From contig SCFE01000071.1 in the NCBI GenBank assembly GCA_004352715.1, positions 178,185 through 242,184 on the forward strand: 64,000 nucleotides of DNA, given 5' to 3'. Source of the DNA: Hofstenia miamia. Its lineage: Eukaryota; Xenacoelomorpha; Acoela. Below are positions 12,341 through 24,239 of this stretch, one piece after another. The first letter of the stretch is position 1. Each line of letters begins with the position of its first letter. The position numbers and the translations under genes were made by a program. The notes under the pieces are model-generated. The model saw only the letters and a list, made by a program, of their open reading frames with translations, did no database searches and was not told where the DNA came from.

Positions 12341-12810
12341 CCCAAGCATCATTGATGTCCCATTATTGTTTCCATTGTCGGCCATTATTGGTGTTTAGCC
12401 ACTGGGACATTAATGGCCCAGTCATATATCCAACAATGAGCCAATAATGATTTTTTTTAACCACATTCAAATGATTTCAAAAAAAAAATCAAATATTTAC
12501 ATTATAAACAATGAATATATATTTGTTTTTTAGTAAATTATAGTTTGTATGAAAATGTAGCACCATAGTGATTGCAGTTAGTTTTTATATGTTTTTTTAT
12601 GTTTTATTGACTGCTAACCAATAAAAAGTTTGAGCATTGTATTTTCATCACATGAATATTTTGAGAAAAAAAACTTCAAAACCCTCATTATTGCCTCATT
12701 GTTGGATTTTTCATTGGGCCATTAAGAGCTCATAGCCCAAATGCCAATAATAGGCAACAATGGAAACAATAATGAGTCATAAAGTTTTCCATAAATCCTT
12801 GTTGCTTGGT
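12341..12810. mobile_element. 470-bp MITE with long terminal inverted repeats and TA flanks
   Basis: The left end (CCCAAGCATCATTGATG) and the inverted right end (ACCAAGCAACAAGGATT) match imperfectly and are flanked by TA at 12339-12340 and 12811-12812. Both arms are full of GGCCATTATTGG / CCATTAATGGCCC words, so the inverted similarity extends about 150 bp inwards. There is no coding capacity. A TA duplication would fit the Tc1/mariner superfamily. Two partial relatives occur at about 52070-52189 and 56400-56685. Confidence 0.75.
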
Positions 12811-15000
12811 TAATCTACTCTACTTGTACATGACATCTACGATTTTCTATAAAAACTAAGAAAATAACTTACAAAACAAATAATGCTAAACGATTTCTTG
12901 TAAGGTTTGAAATGAATATTGAAAAAATTATTAAAATTAATAGCAGGATAAGAAGTATGCATAAATCATAAAACACTGTCAAAGCTCCATGAACATCCTT
13001 TTCCTATTTAATGGTATCTCTTATCGTCAAATTAGAAGAAGTAAATGAGGCCGGAACAATCAACGATCTCATCAATTAGTACCATCCCGAAATATTGTAG
13101 AACATGAATTTAATAAGGTTAATGCTACCATTGTTATGCAGACGATGCAATCACAATTTTTAACAGACAGATAAGGCAAATGTATTTTAAAAAATATAAA
13201 GCAACATTTTACCGACATTCAATTTGCAATTGAATACCAAAAATGAAAACGCAAAAACCAACTTAACTTTGTAAATGCTATCATACACAAATTAGTGAAA
13301 CAAGCTGAACTATAACATATGCCATTTCATGCCTATAGATGCATTCCATGTTTTTCGAATTACCGCAGATGCCTCATGATAAATACAATTGAAGCTTTAT
13401 TCGATTGAGTAAAGATATCTTTAAATTAGAAATATCTAACGAATACAGTGGCTATTCACTTATACTAAGAAAATATTAGGCAACACATGTATAAAAAAAT
13501 ATCAAAAAAAACTAGAAACATGAAAAATACAAAAATTAAAATCAATTTTAACATATATCTAAGACGTAAATATTTATGCTCCCAAGTAAAAGTTTAAGAG
13601 AATAAATCTAAATATTAAACATAAAATATTATTTACAAAATTATCAAAATATTAATAAAAACGGTTTTAATGTCAATGATCGAGTAAATTCAGATAAGAT
13701 TTTTGTTCTTTTCCAATACCAATATGATGAAATGGAAAGAGAGAGTCGCGGCATTCAATTTGCATTTTGTTTGATTTTAATTAATATATAATTCTAAGGT
13801 TACAGGGGATATAATAATTCCTATTTACGTTGGAATTAACATGGACACAAGGTATTGTTGAATTTATGCAAAAATTCTAAATTGGATTTTAAAGTTACAA
13901 GATTTGCGTTAAAATTGCCTGTATAATTTGTTATTGACGTTGAAAACAATGTTTTGAGGCTTAATATTTTCCAATTGGAGGCGAAATGTCAGGCTCAGAC
14001 TATGACATTCGGCCCAAGACCAGTCCAGGCGCATGTAAATTATTTTTGAATAATAAAAATTCGGAGAAAATTTTCTAAAATACCAGTTATCGATGCTGAT
14101 CTTAAGCCAAGAAGCACATTTCATCTTGATTTAAAAGGAAAAAAACTAAATGTATCACATACCAACTTTAGAGGGAGGAGACAAAGTGATCATAGAAACT
14201 CCATGTTCTCAGAATGGAACCATATTGCACAAACCTTCTAAATCACATTAATATATTATTAAGCTCAGCACCGGTAGTAAACTCAGAAGGAATAGCCAGC
14301 AGGATCTGAAAAAAAGGAATAAAACTGAGTGAGAGCCAATTAGCACCTTCAATTATAAGGATATTCTTGAAGTTCCATTTGGAGTTGAAATTAGTACTAC
14401 AGTGGAGCACAGAGACCCTGACTGAGAGAACTAGTTTGAAAAAAGTCAGGACAAAAACCAACCAAGATGATCTGGAAGAAGTCGAAAGTCCCAAAGCGCT
14501 ATGACGCTAATCTACCCCATTAAAGAATTTTCAGCAAAAAGTTAATTTTTATAAATCATCAGAAATCTTAGTATTCTTAATACAATGCAAATAACAAATC
14601 AATGTTTTTGATGTCATTATTAAATCATATAAAAAATTTTCCCCTTACTTTGAAGATATTCCTTAAATATTCAACAATTTTCAAGCAATATTTTTCAAAG
14701 CTGGTATGTTGAATTACGAACTCTAAAAACTATGAGATAAATTTTCGTCAGTTACAATTATTGAGTATATAAAAGACTGGTGTTTTTGAGAATATACAAA
14801 TATTTTAATGTAGAAATATTTTGCAAATTCTCCACTGCATGTCAGATGTAATTAATATTTTAAATAAGCATTCAGACTAGCAAAATTATATGTAACAGGA
14901 TGTTAAATTGTTCAATGTAGTGTTAAAAACTATATATGTAACCAGCAATTAATTTCAACGTTATTGATTAACCCAAAATGATACGATTTACAAAAAAACC

Positions 15001-15047
15001 TTCGACCAGACCCAACCCGTGCCCGAGTCGACCCGTTTTCACTCCTG
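15001..15047 (-). mobile_element. Isolated hAT-like terminus (right-facing)
   Basis: On the minus strand the sequence begins CAGGAGTGAAAACGGGTCGA at 15047, with further GGGCACGGG / GGGTTGGGTC words. This is a typical hAT CAG end with GGGTC subterminal motifs. See the terminus at 6142. Confidence 0.45.
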
Positions 15048-15087
15048 ACCACAATATTATAGTAGACTTTTTACATTTTATCTAGTC

Positions 15088-15088
<1 letters not shown>

Positions 15089-15134
<46 letters not shown>
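15089..15134. repeat. (AAT)n microsatellite
   Basis: About 15 AAT units. Confidence 0.95.
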
Positions 15135-15135
<1 letters not shown>

Positions 15136-16329
15136 TTTTGCAAAAATTAGATTTGCAATAAACTAAAAAACAGTTATTGTTTGCGAGCGAAAGTATATAT
15201 TTCACTTTTTGCGACATTTAGGTCGAATATACAAACTGTCAAAATTAATATATAACATAGACACGATTTTACAAAATTATTACAATTATTTCATGCTAGT
15301 TCTTGTGATAATTTAACCGCAAAGCTGCTTAAACATCTTTTTGTTCTACCACGTATTGAGTAAGGCCGATGATTACGAGATTGTAATTTTTGCACTTCAT
15401 TTTCGGAAAGAAATATGGAAGAGCACGATTGTCCCTTTGAAGCTTTTCTGAAAATTGCAACCGAAAAATCAGTATGTATTGCAAAAAGCGTGTTATAAAT
15501 TACTGCTTACATAGAGCAAGATCTATTGTGGCTTGTTTTCAACAAAAAAATAAAAAAATTTTGCTAAAACTTCACGGAGCTGTATAAAAATTGATTTGAA
15601 ATCAAATTTGGTAAACAATTTCACGAAATATACATAAATTTACTAATTAATCAAAAATGCAAAAAAAGAACGACATTTTGACCTAACAAAATATTTAAGG
15701 CTATTTTTAACTTGCAACCATACTAAATGTTTACAAAATTCAAAATTTCCATATCTAATAAATCCTGCAAATGTGTTTTTGACCGCAAAACCAAATTGAC
15801 CTTATCAACCTTTACACGACCTAGTGATTTCTTTAGTTAACATCTTTGTTCATTATTTTTTGATTCATGTGTTACTAGTGAAATTCTTTATAAAGAAATA
15901 GTACAGAAATAATAGTCGATCGAATTTGGCCTATTACGAATCGCCAATCGATTCGATTCGATTATTAACATCCACATAGATTTCGATTCCAAACAGGAAA
16001 TTACCAATAATACGGCAATTCCCTCGACTTAAAATGGCGTAGCCAAAAACTAAATTGCAGCTCCTTATATAAGCAATGTTTGATTTTGTAATGATTAGTT
16101 CGATGCTCCTTATTAAATTTTGTATTTTAAATATGTTTTTTAGAGTATGCTACATATTTTAAGTTCCTAAATTTTTTTAAAGCTGTTTATTAAAGATATT
16201 TCTTCTAATTAGTTGGACTCCAATTTTTGCTGTATTTATATAATTACTTTGTTATACTTATATGTTGGAACCCAAAAGCTCGAAATTTCACACTTGGCTC
16301 CCAACCTAATTAAATTTTGCTTATAATAA

Positions 16330-16545
16330 AGGTTTATTTCGATTTTTAAAGAATAAAAAGTTTTATTGCCATTTATGGACCCGATGTGATGGTACTCCCC
16401 ACACTCCATCAATGACGCCACTTTAGAATAGCCCAAATAATCAGCGCATTCCTCGTGTGCATGACACATATCCAGTAGCTTCTGATGAGATAAAGAGTGT
16501 TTTTCTGCTCTTAAGCGCATAGGGGGTCCACTGTAAAATGCCATG
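16330..16545 (-). CDS. Candidate orphan exon or gene fragment of unknown function
   Basis: On the minus strand a pyrimidine tract ending in AG (CTTTTTCCTAG) stands just before an ATG at 16544. The open frame is locally much less AT-rich than its surroundings, with a Cys/His-rich stretch (DMCHAHEECADYLGYSK, later MECGEYHHIG). The frame remains open to 16236, but its last 30 or so codons look like AT-rich intron or intergenic sequence. No family is recognised. It could be an exon of a gene otherwise outside the window, a pseudogene, or chance. Confidence 0.25.
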
Positions 16546-16932
16546 CTAGGAAAAAGACTTTGCCTTTATGATGTCTCATGTTTTCCAATACATAGAGGTT
16601 GACATTGAATATTCATTGATGAGTTATATAACTTGAGCTACACTCTAGATAGAGTGGCATTTCCTTGGCACTTTTGTTTGTAAATGTATTTACATTAAAT
16701 TTTTAAATTTAAATTAAATAGGGACCAACCCTAAACTGCATATTAGGATTTTAATGACAAAGAACTTTTTGTGCAAAATGTCAAAAAATGTTCTCCTAAG
16801 TATAAAAAACTTTTGGAATCCTGGGATTTAAATACATGTAGATAAATATTATTCCATGTCCCTACTACATAAAAATATTACCTTTGTTTCAATGTAAAAA
16901 TTTTCAAATTCATAGTGTTCGATTAATAATGC

Positions 16933-17868
16933 GGTTTCCCAGACAAAAATGAGAAATCCTCAAGATATCCTAAAAACATCTCACTGCGACATAATTGCCA
17001 TCGTAGCGATAACACAAGAACGTCGCAATGTATCCTAAAACGATCCTAAATCTGTCTTAACGTCCGTCCAAAACAATATCTCTAGGATGTCTCATTGAGA
17101 CACCATGTGTCTCAACAAGACGTTCTCAGGCTGTCTCAGCAGATGGGCTTGAGATTGCATCACAATGAGATACTATGAGAATAGCGGAAAGCGAGATAGG
17201 TTAATGACCCTCACAACAACACCAATTATAACAGCAAAATACAGTATTTCAATGCGTTTTAAGTGCGAATTTATTAAATAGCAATGAACAAGCTGCTACA
17301 AATAACACATAAGATTCTGCAGACCCAATTGCTTGGCACAGATGCATATAACAATGCAAACAGCAAAGCAATTAGAAACGCAAAGACATTTTGCGCTGTC
17401 AAAACTATCAATAACTAACACTATACCACTAGTATTGATACTGGATTACATTACAAAATATGTAATTACTAATTTAGTTCGCATGAAAGATAGCTTTAAA
17501 ACATCGCATATATTCTTTAGCAATTGGTCATAATTTTGACAATAATAAACTTAAATTAAACATTTCAATTTTGAATAAAATTTGAAATCATTTTTTTGAT
17601 GCAACATAAAAGATTATAAAGTAAAAAGGAGTTTTACTAATTTTCAAACAATTCTCAGTTAGTGCTGACATTTTGCATAAATTATTTTTAAATTGCTTGA
17701 ATTATACATTAATTCTGAAATGGCATCACAATGTAATCTCATGAGATGTATCAGCGATGACCTAATGAGACATCTGCAGAACATCAGCATCCTAAAAGCG
17801 TCTCACTAGGATATGAGACACCTGCGACATCATTAGGATGAATTAGGATGCATTTGTGACTGAGAAGC
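16933..17868. mobile_element. About 0.94-kb MITE-like element rich in GAGACA / ATCCTAA words
   Basis: The outer ends are similar inverted sequences: CCCAGACAAAAATGAGAAA on the left and, on the minus strand, CTCAGTCACAAATGCATCC from the right. The outer 250 bp on the left and 150 bp on the right are dense with GAGACA, TGTCTCA and ATCCTAA words in both orientations, while the centre (17230-17690) is plain AT-rich DNA. No convincing target duplication was found, and there is no transposase. Confidence 0.5.
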
Positions 17869-20590
17869 CCTTGTCATCAACAAGTAGCCTCAAATAGCTT
17901 GTTTTCTATGAACAGACAACCCAAGTTAGGTTCAGGTGTACCATGTGTAAAGTTACAAATTGTCGCGGGGACACCTGACTTCGAACAAAGGCGTGCGTCT
18001 AAACGAATTCGCGATTCGGTATCCAGTTATCAAAATCGAGATGCCTCTATTCCTTAGTGAGTTACAATAGTTTACAAAATATTATAGAAACCATCAAAAA
18101 TTGTAAAATATGTCTGGTATATTTAGCGTTAAAATGCTTGTTTTTGATAGAAATTTTTTCTTGATTTAATAGAATATGCTGCATTGTAAATGTTACCAAT
18201 GGCGGATTCAGTAAACTTAAAATTTCAAAAAATACATTGAGTACATTTAGTAAATTTAGTTATTTTCGTCGCGCTCTGTATTTCATCAAGACTTCAGAAA
18301 TATGCGTTTTTTTGAAACACGTCTGTAATGCATAATTATTTGATTTCTACAAGGTTAGTACGTCTATTTAACATTTTTAGGACCTGCAAACCCCTCCTAA
18401 CTACAGTTGTACGATCCGCCCCTGGTTGCGATTCTAGTAGTTGATTCAAAACAACAAAATCTCAAATGGACGTTAAAAACAGAATTTCAGCCAATCAAAT
18501 TTGGCGTACATTTACAATAAATATCAGCATATTCATTACTGAAAATTATTGAAAAGTGAACTTTTCGTCGCCGTACGAATACTTTGAATATTGGGCCGTT
18601 GTCGCATTGAACCCAATAGTAGTATTTGGTTCTATCATAAATTTTTTAGTAGATATTGCCTATAAGAATATTATAGTCTTTTTATTAAAAAGTTTTTCCT
18701 AAATATCGATGTGATGTTGCAGCAACAAGATTGCAAAAAGTAAAACACACAAACTTTCTTTCGTCTTCTAGGCATTCTTTGCATTTATGAGAAATTTCCC
18801 ATGCTCTTTACTCACCAAAAGATCAGCTGCAATACAATGTCAAAAATTTCCATTTAAATAGTTTTTAGAAAGTTTAACTGAACAATCTTTACTACGATTC
18901 CAAAGTCAGCAGGAAGTTAAGAAAAACGCTTTTCCACTCAACTATATTTTTTTTAGTTTTCTAATTTCAAAATGGTTAGAAGCATTCATTCGGATATAAA
19001 GGTAGAGCCTTACCCATGAAGCTCGAACCGCCACGAAGCCCGTAAGTATTGTAAAAACTTGATCAGAGTCTCTAGTGTAAACCACCTCAAACTTTGCCTG
19101 TTGCAAAAAAGCATCTGAAATTCCTTGCTTATTATAAATGATTGCCTAATTTAAATTTCAATAAATAAGTGCAAAAATATAGGGCATACAATCGTTTATT
19201 TGGAATAAATACCTATCAGTTGAAATTTAACCCCTTCCCGGAACACGTGTTTCAAGAAAAGCGTTTCATTTTAGATCACATTTTTTATTTTATATCTTAA
19301 AGCTATTCTATAGAAGGATTATGATATCGGAGGTAATGGGGATTGTGCAAAAAAAACGTACACCAACAGAAATGCCAGGCGCACAATTTGCCGAATATAC
19401 TCGTTTTAGCCTCTAGAAGACTCGCAATGTGTATTTTAGGACGATTTAACTCGTTAAGTTAAAAAAAACGACAATAACTTTTGGACGAGTCAACTCGTCC
19501 TGGTCCAAATTTTATAAAATCGGAAAATCGAGTTATCTCGGGATAATCCGAGAAGGGGTTAATGCAAATTGTTAATTTGATGAACTCTACACTGGTAGCG
19601 AAAAATTTAATAAATTTATAAATTTGTCACATTAAATAAATGAATTCCAAACTAAGAAAATTAAGGACAAAAATTGAATTTTTAATCTATACTCTGAAAA
19701 TATTTACCAGAATATTTTGCTTCATTGCAATGCAAAATCGATGAATTCTGCCACTCAGTTACAAGTGGCATAAGAAGCAATATCTAGCATTTCTTTACAA
19801 AAGTTCGTCCTGCTTGCATATTAACTAGATGTTATTTAAACTATTAAAATGCTGAATAATTTACCACCGTTTGGCACTACTTTGGTTTAACAAAAACAAT
19901 TCACTTGCATTGTGCTACAAATGATAAATATTAAAATAGCAACATTTATTTCATATTAGATTTGTTATGTCTACAGTATTTGAAAACAATTGTATTTTTT
20001 AGCACTTCATATACATATATATATATATACAGTACTAGAAAAAAGAATTCGGCCAACCATTATTTGTCATAAATATTTCTAAAAAATGGACGCCAAGAAT
20101 GTCATAGGTATTTTAAATTAGATTTAGTGTTGCTTGAACGAGGAATTCATCAATGTTGAGACATAATTATCACTGTTTTCTTTAAATCTCCAGGCGAGAT
20201 GCTACAATGCTTGTATTTAGCTAATCTTTTCTTGGAAAAATTTCTTCTGCCAATTCAAGCCAATTTTATTGGTTTGAAGCTTTTTTCAGTCTATTTTTAT
20301 TGAAAATATCTAATAACAGTCTTTCTTTGTCATATATGATACCTGGTTACGTACCTCTTGCCATCCACGAGTTGGGATGAGTAATCATGCGCGTTCGATT
20401 TCTTTGTGATCGTCACTTTGCTAATTATCTCGGGTAGTTAGACATGCGATTCAATCAAAATGTGACAGATTACTTTTGAACCAATCACGAGTCTAACCGT
20501 GGCCGTAGTAACACAACTAATACCAAGCGTTACTTTCTCTTGTTAATGAAGTTTTGGTAATTCGTGGAAACTCACATTAGATTCATTTTA
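17869..20590. other. Non-coding AT-rich interval
   Basis: No supportable gene. A possible Tc1/mariner terminus lies at 20030: TA, then CAGTACTAGAAAAAAGAATT, resembling the CAGTGCTGG...AATTATT start of Tc1-like inverted repeats. No transposase or mate end is visible. Confidence 0.45.
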
Positions 20591-20599
20591 TTATTGTTA

Positions 20600-21290
20600 T
20601 ATATTTTGAATATAATGAATTGCGTATTTTCAATATTAATTTTTAACTGATTGGATGAGAAATACCTAGAGAGATTTTCAATATCACTTTGTAAATTTTT
20701 TGTGGCCCTAAATGCATCATTATCTGTATTCATAAGGCAACTATCATCAGTAAATTGATATATTTCATTATGATTTACATATATTGCAAATATCTGTCTT
20801 AATAGAATCAGATTTCATATTATTCATTAAAACACATTTTCTAAAGAACTATTATATAACTTAATTGAATTTTGGTGAAGTCCGTAATTTTTAAGTTTAA
20901 TCGCCAAAATTTCAAAATCATTGAATTAAAAGCTTTGCGTAAGTCTAAAAGGTTATGCAACTGGATTTATTGAATAATTGAAATAATTACACCACTTGTG
21001 CTATGCTTGACGATGATAAGATGTTCTCAGCTGCAAGGTATTGGTTGATTTGAAAGTGCAATAATTTTTCGAATAATTTACTAAAAGGGATTGGCCTATA
21101 ATTTTTTAGCAATGAGGGGATCTCCATTTTTATACAAAGGTGTTATATCTAACTTTTTTATTATTTCTGGAAATTCGTTTTGAACTATACATTGATTAAA
21201 TGCAAATAATAGATGTTTGCCAAATATATGAAAATATTGTTAATAATAAAGTAGGTCAAATGAGTCGAACCTGAAGATATATTTTGTACA
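20600..21290 (-). pseudogene. Non-LTR (LINE) reverse transcriptase palm remnant
   Basis: The minus strand encodes RT blocks in the right order: ITPLYKNGD and KNYRPI..SKLFEKLL (about 21050-21150), then DLRKAFNS (about 20930), then the catalytic box QFTDDS (20739-20758, a variant of F/YADD), then DIENLSRYFSSNQLKIN (about 20650-20690). At least three frame changes or stops separate them, for example an extra C in the GATCCCC run near 21110. The blocks fit jockey/CR1/L2-like LINEs. It is one of several dead LINE pieces here and is on the opposite strand to the next one. Confidence 0.75.
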
Positions 21291-21487
21291 ATTGTTTTTA
21301 ATTCTTTTAAGGTAGATAGCCTAAATAGAAACGTTGACTTACAATTTGATTGCTAAGTTCTGATAGAGTAGTTTAGGAAAATTGAAATTACCTAATACTT
21401 TAAATGTCAATATAAATTTCTGAAATGTCACTATTGAGCCCATTCGAGTTTCCAATAATATTAATAGTAATAGATAGAACATATTAT

Positions 21488-22575
21488 GAGGAAATGAGGA
21501 CGAGGTTAAGAAAAGAATACAAGAGGAGAACAAGGAAGGTACTACAGAAATCAGCATTGAATGGGAAGAATAGTATAAAGGCAATTAATACATGGGCGAT
21601 ACCAGTGTTGAGATATTCGGCAGGAATAGTGAGGTGGAACAAGAATGAACTAAGGAAATTAGATAGGGAGACAAGGAAGATACTAGCAGCAGAGAGAGCT
21701 TTCAACTTAAGTGGGGATATAGATAGGCTGTACATGACAAGGCATAAGGGAGGGAAAGCGCTGCTAAGTGTAGAATAAACTGTAGAAGCAGAAGCACTAG
21801 GGCTAAAGGAATATGTAGAAGAGCAACCTAAGGGGTCTGTACTGGAGGTCACTAAGGAGTTAAGGAAGATAAGAATTGAGAGTGAAGGAAAGAAGATATA
21901 CCAGAGTAGGATGGAATCAGAGAGTCAAACAAGGTATAGGCAGAAGGCAATGCATGGAGAATACTGGAGGAACACAGAAAAATGTGACAGGGAAGAGAGC
22001 AACAAGTGGTTAANNNNNNNNNNNNNNNNNNNNNNNNNNNNNNNNNNNNNNNNNNNNNNNNNNNNNNNNNNNNNNNNNNNNNNNNNNNNNNNNNNNNNNN
22101 NNNNNNNNNNNNNNNNNNNNNNNNNNNNNNNNNNNNNNNNNNNNNNNNNNNNNNNNNNNNNNNNNNNNNNNNNNNNNNNNNNNNNNNNNNNNNNNNNNNN
22201 NNNNNNNNNNNNNNNNNNNNNNNNNNNNNNNNNNNNNNNNNNNNNNNNNNNNNNNNNNNNNNNNNNNNNNNNNNNNNNNNNNNNNNNNNNNNNNNNNNNN
22301 NNNNNNNNNNNNNNNNNNNNNNNNNNNNNNNNNNNNNNNNNNNNNNNNNNNNNNNNNNNNNNNNNNNNNNNNNNNNNNNNNNNNNNNNNNNNNNNNNNNN
22401 NNNNNNNNNNNNNNNNNNNNNNNNNNNNNNNNNNNNNNNNNNNNNNNNNNNNNNNNNNNNNNNNNNNNNNNNNNNNNNNNNNNNNNNGTGACAGGGAAGA
22501 GAGCAACAAGTGGTTAAAGAAGGCAGGACTGAAGAGAGAAACACAAGCACTAATAATGGAAGGAAATAGGTGAGA
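21488..22575 (+). pseudogene. LINE ORF C-terminal region (RT thumb and downstream), interrupted by a gap
   Basis: The frame contains AINTWAIPVLRYSAGIVRW, LDRETRKIL and DIDRLYM, then GKALLSVE followed by one TAA (21776-21778). It continues with MHGEYWRN and DREESNKWLKKAGLKRETQA. This is the conserved C-terminal block of a widespread animal LINE type in which IKAINTYAVPVIRYTAG and DREATYKWL-like motifs recur. The N run at 22014-22487 is bordered on both sides by the same sequence of about 29 bp, so the gap may be artificial. The coding match ends with a stop at 22571. Confidence 0.75.
22014..22487. other. Assembly gap (474 N) with duplicated edges
   Basis: GTGACAGGGAAGAGAGCAAC and the following AAGTGGTTAA appear both immediately before and immediately after the N run. 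Confidence 0.9.
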
Positions 22576-22868
22576 GAACTAGGTTGCCAGTTCCAAGAGG
22601 AGTTAAGAAAAGCAAGCTAGCAGTAGAGACAGCAAAGGTCAATAAAGTGTTGGAGAGGATAGATGCTAGTGTCACAGAAGTAAATAGCTTAGTGTATGCA
22701 GGCGCATGGGAAGTGCTGAAGAATGTATGCATGGTCATGAAAAAGAAAAGGCGACAAGAAGATAAGGGAGACAGAAAGCCAGCATGGGAAAGAAGAATTG
22801 AGAATAAAGTGGCAAAGATTAGGCAGCAAATAGGGAAGATCAGGACAAGTAAGGCGGTGCAGGACAGG
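22576..22868 (+). pseudogene. LINE ORF N-terminal region, placed downstream of a C-terminal region
   Basis: The open frame reads GERTRLPVPRGVKKSKLA, then VTEVNSLVYAGAWEVL, and ends PAWERRIENKVAKIRQQI and a stop. In the same LINE type, the block TETN.L.YA followed by a PWWKRRIE..I..LR basic helix normally lies upstream of the RT. Here it directly follows the C-terminal block on the same strand, so two truncated copies are head-to-tail or one copy is rearranged. Everything between this block and the RT is missing. Confidence 0.65.
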
Positions 22869-22871
22869 TGA

Positions 22872-23329
22872 AGGGTAGGTAAATGAAAATAATAGAAACT
22901 GCAACCTTTAATTTCAAGTGTGGGCTGCAAAAAATGATTCCTAAAATTATTAATTTGTAATTTATGCAAAATCTCATCATGTCTTGCAAAACTGAGATGA
23001 TCTATGGGGTTCTCCATAGCGAGAAAACGGGTGGGTTTAAATTGCTTCAAATTCTTTCAGATTACTTCTACAAAAGTAAATGTTAGGAGAGCACAAAGAT
23101 ATTTTGATTTTCAAAAATACATTTAAAACAATAATATATACTTATGAATGAATTTTAAACAGCTTTACTAAGCGCCATCTATCGAAACATATTAGAAAGC
23201 TTATAATGATTTCTTTTTATTCCATTAAAATCTGAAAATCTGTTGATACATATTTGAACCATACAATTCTTTCTAATGGTTGTCCTCAGTATTACAATTA
23301 CGATGAATAAACATTTTAAGATGAAGTAC

Positions 23330-23361
<32 letters not shown>

Positions 23362-24239
23362 NNNNNNNNNNNNNNNNNNNNNNNNNNNNNNNNNNNNNNN
23401 NNNNNNNNNNNNNNNNNNNNNNNNNNNNNNNNNNNNNNNNNNNNNNNNNNNNNNNNNNNNNNNNNNNNNNNNNNNNNNNNNNNNNNNNNNNNNNNNNNNN
23501 NNNNNNNNNNNNNNNNNNNNNNNNNNNNNNNNNNNNNNNNNNNNNNNNNNNNNNNNNNNNNNNNNNNNNNNNNNNNNNNNNNNNNNNNNNNNNNNNNNNN
23601 NNNNNNNNNNNNNNNNNNNNNNNNNNNNNNNNNNNNNNNNNNNNNNNNNNNNNNNNNNNNNNNNNNNNNNNNNNNNNNNNNNNNNNNNNNNNNNNNNNNN
23701 NNNNNNNNNNNNNNNNNNNNNNNNNNNNNNNNNNNNNNNNNNNNNNNNNNNNNNNNNNNNNNNNNNNNNNNNNNNNNNNNNNNNNNNNNNNNNNNNNNNN
23801 NNNNNNNNNNNNNNNNNNNNNNNNNNNNNNNNNNNNNNNNNNNNNNNNNNNNNNNNNNNNNNNNNNNNNNNNNNNNNNNNNNNNNNNNNNNNNNNNNNNN
23901 NNNNNNNNNNNNNNNNNNNNNNNNNNNNNNNNNNNNNNNNNNNNNNNNNNNNNNNNNNNNNNNNTAAGTTCATCTTTTGTTCTATTTTCATTTCTATAGT
24001 ATTATTTTTTCAAGATAATGAAAATATTTGAATTAATTAGGATTAGTGGCAAAAAATGTCTAATACTTTGGAGTATTTTTGTTTTGAAAAGTGAATATTT
24101 TTGTTATATTTATGCATTGGTAACTAAATACAGATAGGCTCTTTTTTCTACATAGGAGAATCAGTACAGTAATAAAAAGTATTTTTGAACAGTGAAATTA
24201 TATCCAACAATAATGAAGCAACAACAGAACATAGCATAT
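22872..24239. other. Non-coding interval with (TA)n and a 603-N gap
   Basis: It contains a TA run (23333-23361) leading into N (23362-23964). The word GCGCCATCTATCGAAAC at 23172-23188 recurs at 61378-61394. No gene is visible. Confidence 0.6.

Larger units (their letters stand above)
12811..16235. other. Non-coding AT-rich interval
   Basis: No supportable gene. It includes an (AAT)n run at 15089-15134, the hAT-like terminus at 15001-15047 and a degenerate GATTCGATTCGATT run near 15950-15965. Short open frames at 13909-14124 and 14243-14494 show no domain. Confidence 0.5.

Noticed and set aside
13909-14494. Two minus-strand open frames of 71 and 83 codons
   Set aside because: No recognisable domain; composition matches the surroundings.
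6142-15047. A single 8.9-kb hAT element
   Set aside because: Flanking octamers ATCTTGAG and ACCACAAT do not match and the interior holds unrelated elements.
16940-17862. 8-bp hAT target duplication around the motif-rich MITE
   Set aside because: Flanks CGGTTTCC and AGAAGCCC do not match; the ends were left approximate.
18955-19055. Exon between TTTTTTTTAG and a GTAAGTATT donor
   Set aside because: The only ATG frame stops after 15 codons and no coding match was seen; splice-like sites are frequent by chance in this composition.
21339-23050. Minus-strand Ser/Leu-rich frames opposite the LINE fragments
   Set aside because: They are antisense shadows of the Lys/Glu-rich LINE proteins on the plus strand.
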